Of a stretch of 5,270 nt of DNA, positions 4,924 to 5,270 are shown in pieces (positions within the stretch are counted from its first letter, which is position 1; every line of letters begins with the position of its first letter). The stretch spans positions 1 through 5,270 of the forward strand of contig DATAZV010000525.1 in the NCBI GenBank assembly GCA_036271855.1. The letters run 5' to 3'. The translations under genes and the position numbers were made by a program. This stretch comes from JAQGMJ01 sp036271855. GTDB taxonomy: Bacteria > Pseudomonadota > Gammaproteobacteria > Burkholderiales > JAEUOS01. The notes under the pieces were generated by a model. That model did no database searches. It was not told the DNA's origin and saw nothing but the letters and a program-made list of their open reading frames with translations.

Positions 4924-5223
4924 TCAACCGCCGTCTTCATACAGTGCGCGCTCTTCGCGCGTGGCCTTGCGCGCGCTGATCAGCCGGAAGCCGCCTTCGA
5001 GAATCTCGACGTGCACCACGTAGAGAATGCGGCTCTCGGCGCCGTAGCCGATCAGCGCGTCGCGCTCTTCGCCGCGCCGGCTGGCATCCACCAGCCGCGC
5101 GCCCGGATCGAAAAACGCCTCGAACGCTTCCTCGAAGGTGACGCCTTCATGCCTGGCCGGATTGGCGTCCTTCTTGGCGTCGTCCCATTCGAAGGGAATC
5201 TGCTTGTAGACGGCGCGGCCCAC
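4924..5223 (-). CDS. brnT: BrnT-family ribonuclease toxin
   Basis: A 99-residue protein with the BrnT family pattern: FEWDDAKKDAN (11-21), HEGVTFEEAFEAFFDP (25-40), GEERDALIGYG (51-61), then ILYVVHVEILEGG (66-78) and FRLISARKATREERALY (79-95). BrnT toxins are RelE-like-fold ribonucleases that cut mRNA to stop translation during stress and are held in check by BrnA. The typical 'VV.T.R' phrase is replaced by VVHVEI, so the residue pattern near H71 deserves a look, but R80, S83 and R85 of the conserved R-I-S-A-R stretch are kept. The start is GTG at 5223. An in-frame TAA directly precedes it, so translation cannot start further upstream, and AGG 7 bases before it is a weak ribosome binding site. 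Transcription probably begins in the adjacent palindrome. It is the first gene of a leftward operon. Confidence 0.93.
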   Translation of the reverse strand: MGRAVYKQIPFEWDDAKKDANPARHEGVTFEEAFEAFFDPGARLVDASRRGEERDALIGYGAESRILYVVHVEILEGGFRLISARKATREERALYEDGG

Positions 5224-5244
5224 TTATTTACCTGTAAATAAGTG
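5221..5244. promoter_or_regulatory. Candidate operator overlapping brnT -10 box and start codon
   Basis: CACTTATTTAC (5221-5231) and its complement GTAAATAAGTG (5234-5244) form a perfect 11-base inverted repeat with a 2-base spacer. On the brnT strand its left arm overlaps the proposed -10 box and its right arm ends with the GTG start codon. If transcription starts about 7 bases after the -10 box, the mRNA would begin inside the palindrome and could not form the full hairpin, so a DNA operator bound by BrnA or the BrnT-BrnA complex is the better reading. The binding protein is inferred from family behaviour. Confidence 0.65.
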
Positions 5245-5269
5245 TATATACATTGTATATTTTTGTCAA
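5241..5269 (-). promoter_or_regulatory. Sigma-70-type promoter of the brnT operon
   Basis: On the minus strand, TTGACA (5264-5269) is a perfect -35 box. After a 17-base spacer TACACT (5241-5246) is a 4-of-6 match to the -10 consensus. A TATACA with a 15-base spacer is the alternative. The region is strikingly AT-rich beside GC-rich genes. The -35 box is one base from the window edge, so upstream elements cannot be judged. Confidence 0.7.
5246..5260. promoter_or_regulatory. Second palindrome between the brnT promoter boxes
   Basis: ATATACATTGTATAT is a perfect inverted repeat with 7-base arms around one central base. It overlaps the 10-base palindrome TGTATATACA at 5243-5252, so several half-sites are present. 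It fills the spacer of the brnT promoter, a usual place for an autorepressor site. It differs in sequence from the 5221-5244 palindrome, so the two may bind different proteins or different faces of one complex. Confidence 0.5.
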
Positions 5270-5270
5270 T

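Noticed and set aside
4911..4940. Longer brnA start at the ATG ending at 4940
   Set aside because: It would overlap the end of brnT and has no ribosome binding site, while the ATG at 4910 has GGAGAG at good spacing. The RHH domain begins well after either start.
5221..5244. RNA hairpin hiding the brnT start codon
   Set aside because: The likely transcript start falls inside the palindrome, so the left arm would not be transcribed. A DNA operator explains the symmetry better. It would be reconsidered if the transcript starts further upstream.

Overview
The window looks like a piece of a high-GC proteobacterial chromosome, most likely a betaproteobacterium. This rests on strong G/C third-position bias, Shine-Dalgarno starts and the mix of families (Crp/Fnr regulator, MAPEG protein, NTF2-like protein, BrnT/BrnA). 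No taxonomic marker is present, so the assignment is tentative. No rRNA, tRNA or CRISPR array was seen.

Left part, plus strand. Bases 1-1038 are the 3' part of a gene, cut by the window edge, for an exported or membrane-anchored glycine-rich protein. It ends at a very clear intrinsic terminator (1057-1091). A spacer with a short direct repeat, one copy folded into a hairpin, leads to a complete Crp/Fnr-type regulator (1342-2040). Its stop codon touches a 160-base end-to-end imperfect palindrome (2039-2198) that resembles a small non-autonomous mobile element. After a hairpin-containing leader come a small protein of probable dimeric alpha-beta barrel type (2323-2610) and a MAPEG-like four-helix membrane protein (2794-3228).

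Right part, minus strand. Six genes point leftward from an AT-rich promoter at the right edge: brnT (toxin), brnA (antitoxin), an Imm32-like small protein, an unrecognised 95-residue protein, a small multi-pass membrane protein and an NTF2-like protein. The first five are separated by only 2-22 bases, so they are probably one transcription unit. The NTF2-like gene follows after 61 bases and converges with the MAPEG gene. The brnT promoter has a good -35 box and two AT-rich palindromes, one between the promoter boxes and one running from the -10 box into the GTG start codon. This is the arrangement expected for autoregulation by the BrnA or BrnT-BrnA complex.

The parts most worth a second look are the palindromic element at the regulator's stop codon, and the toxin-antitoxin operon that appears to carry an immunity-like gene and two uncharacterised genes behind it. 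Nothing here proves a new system. The operon is the best candidate for one.
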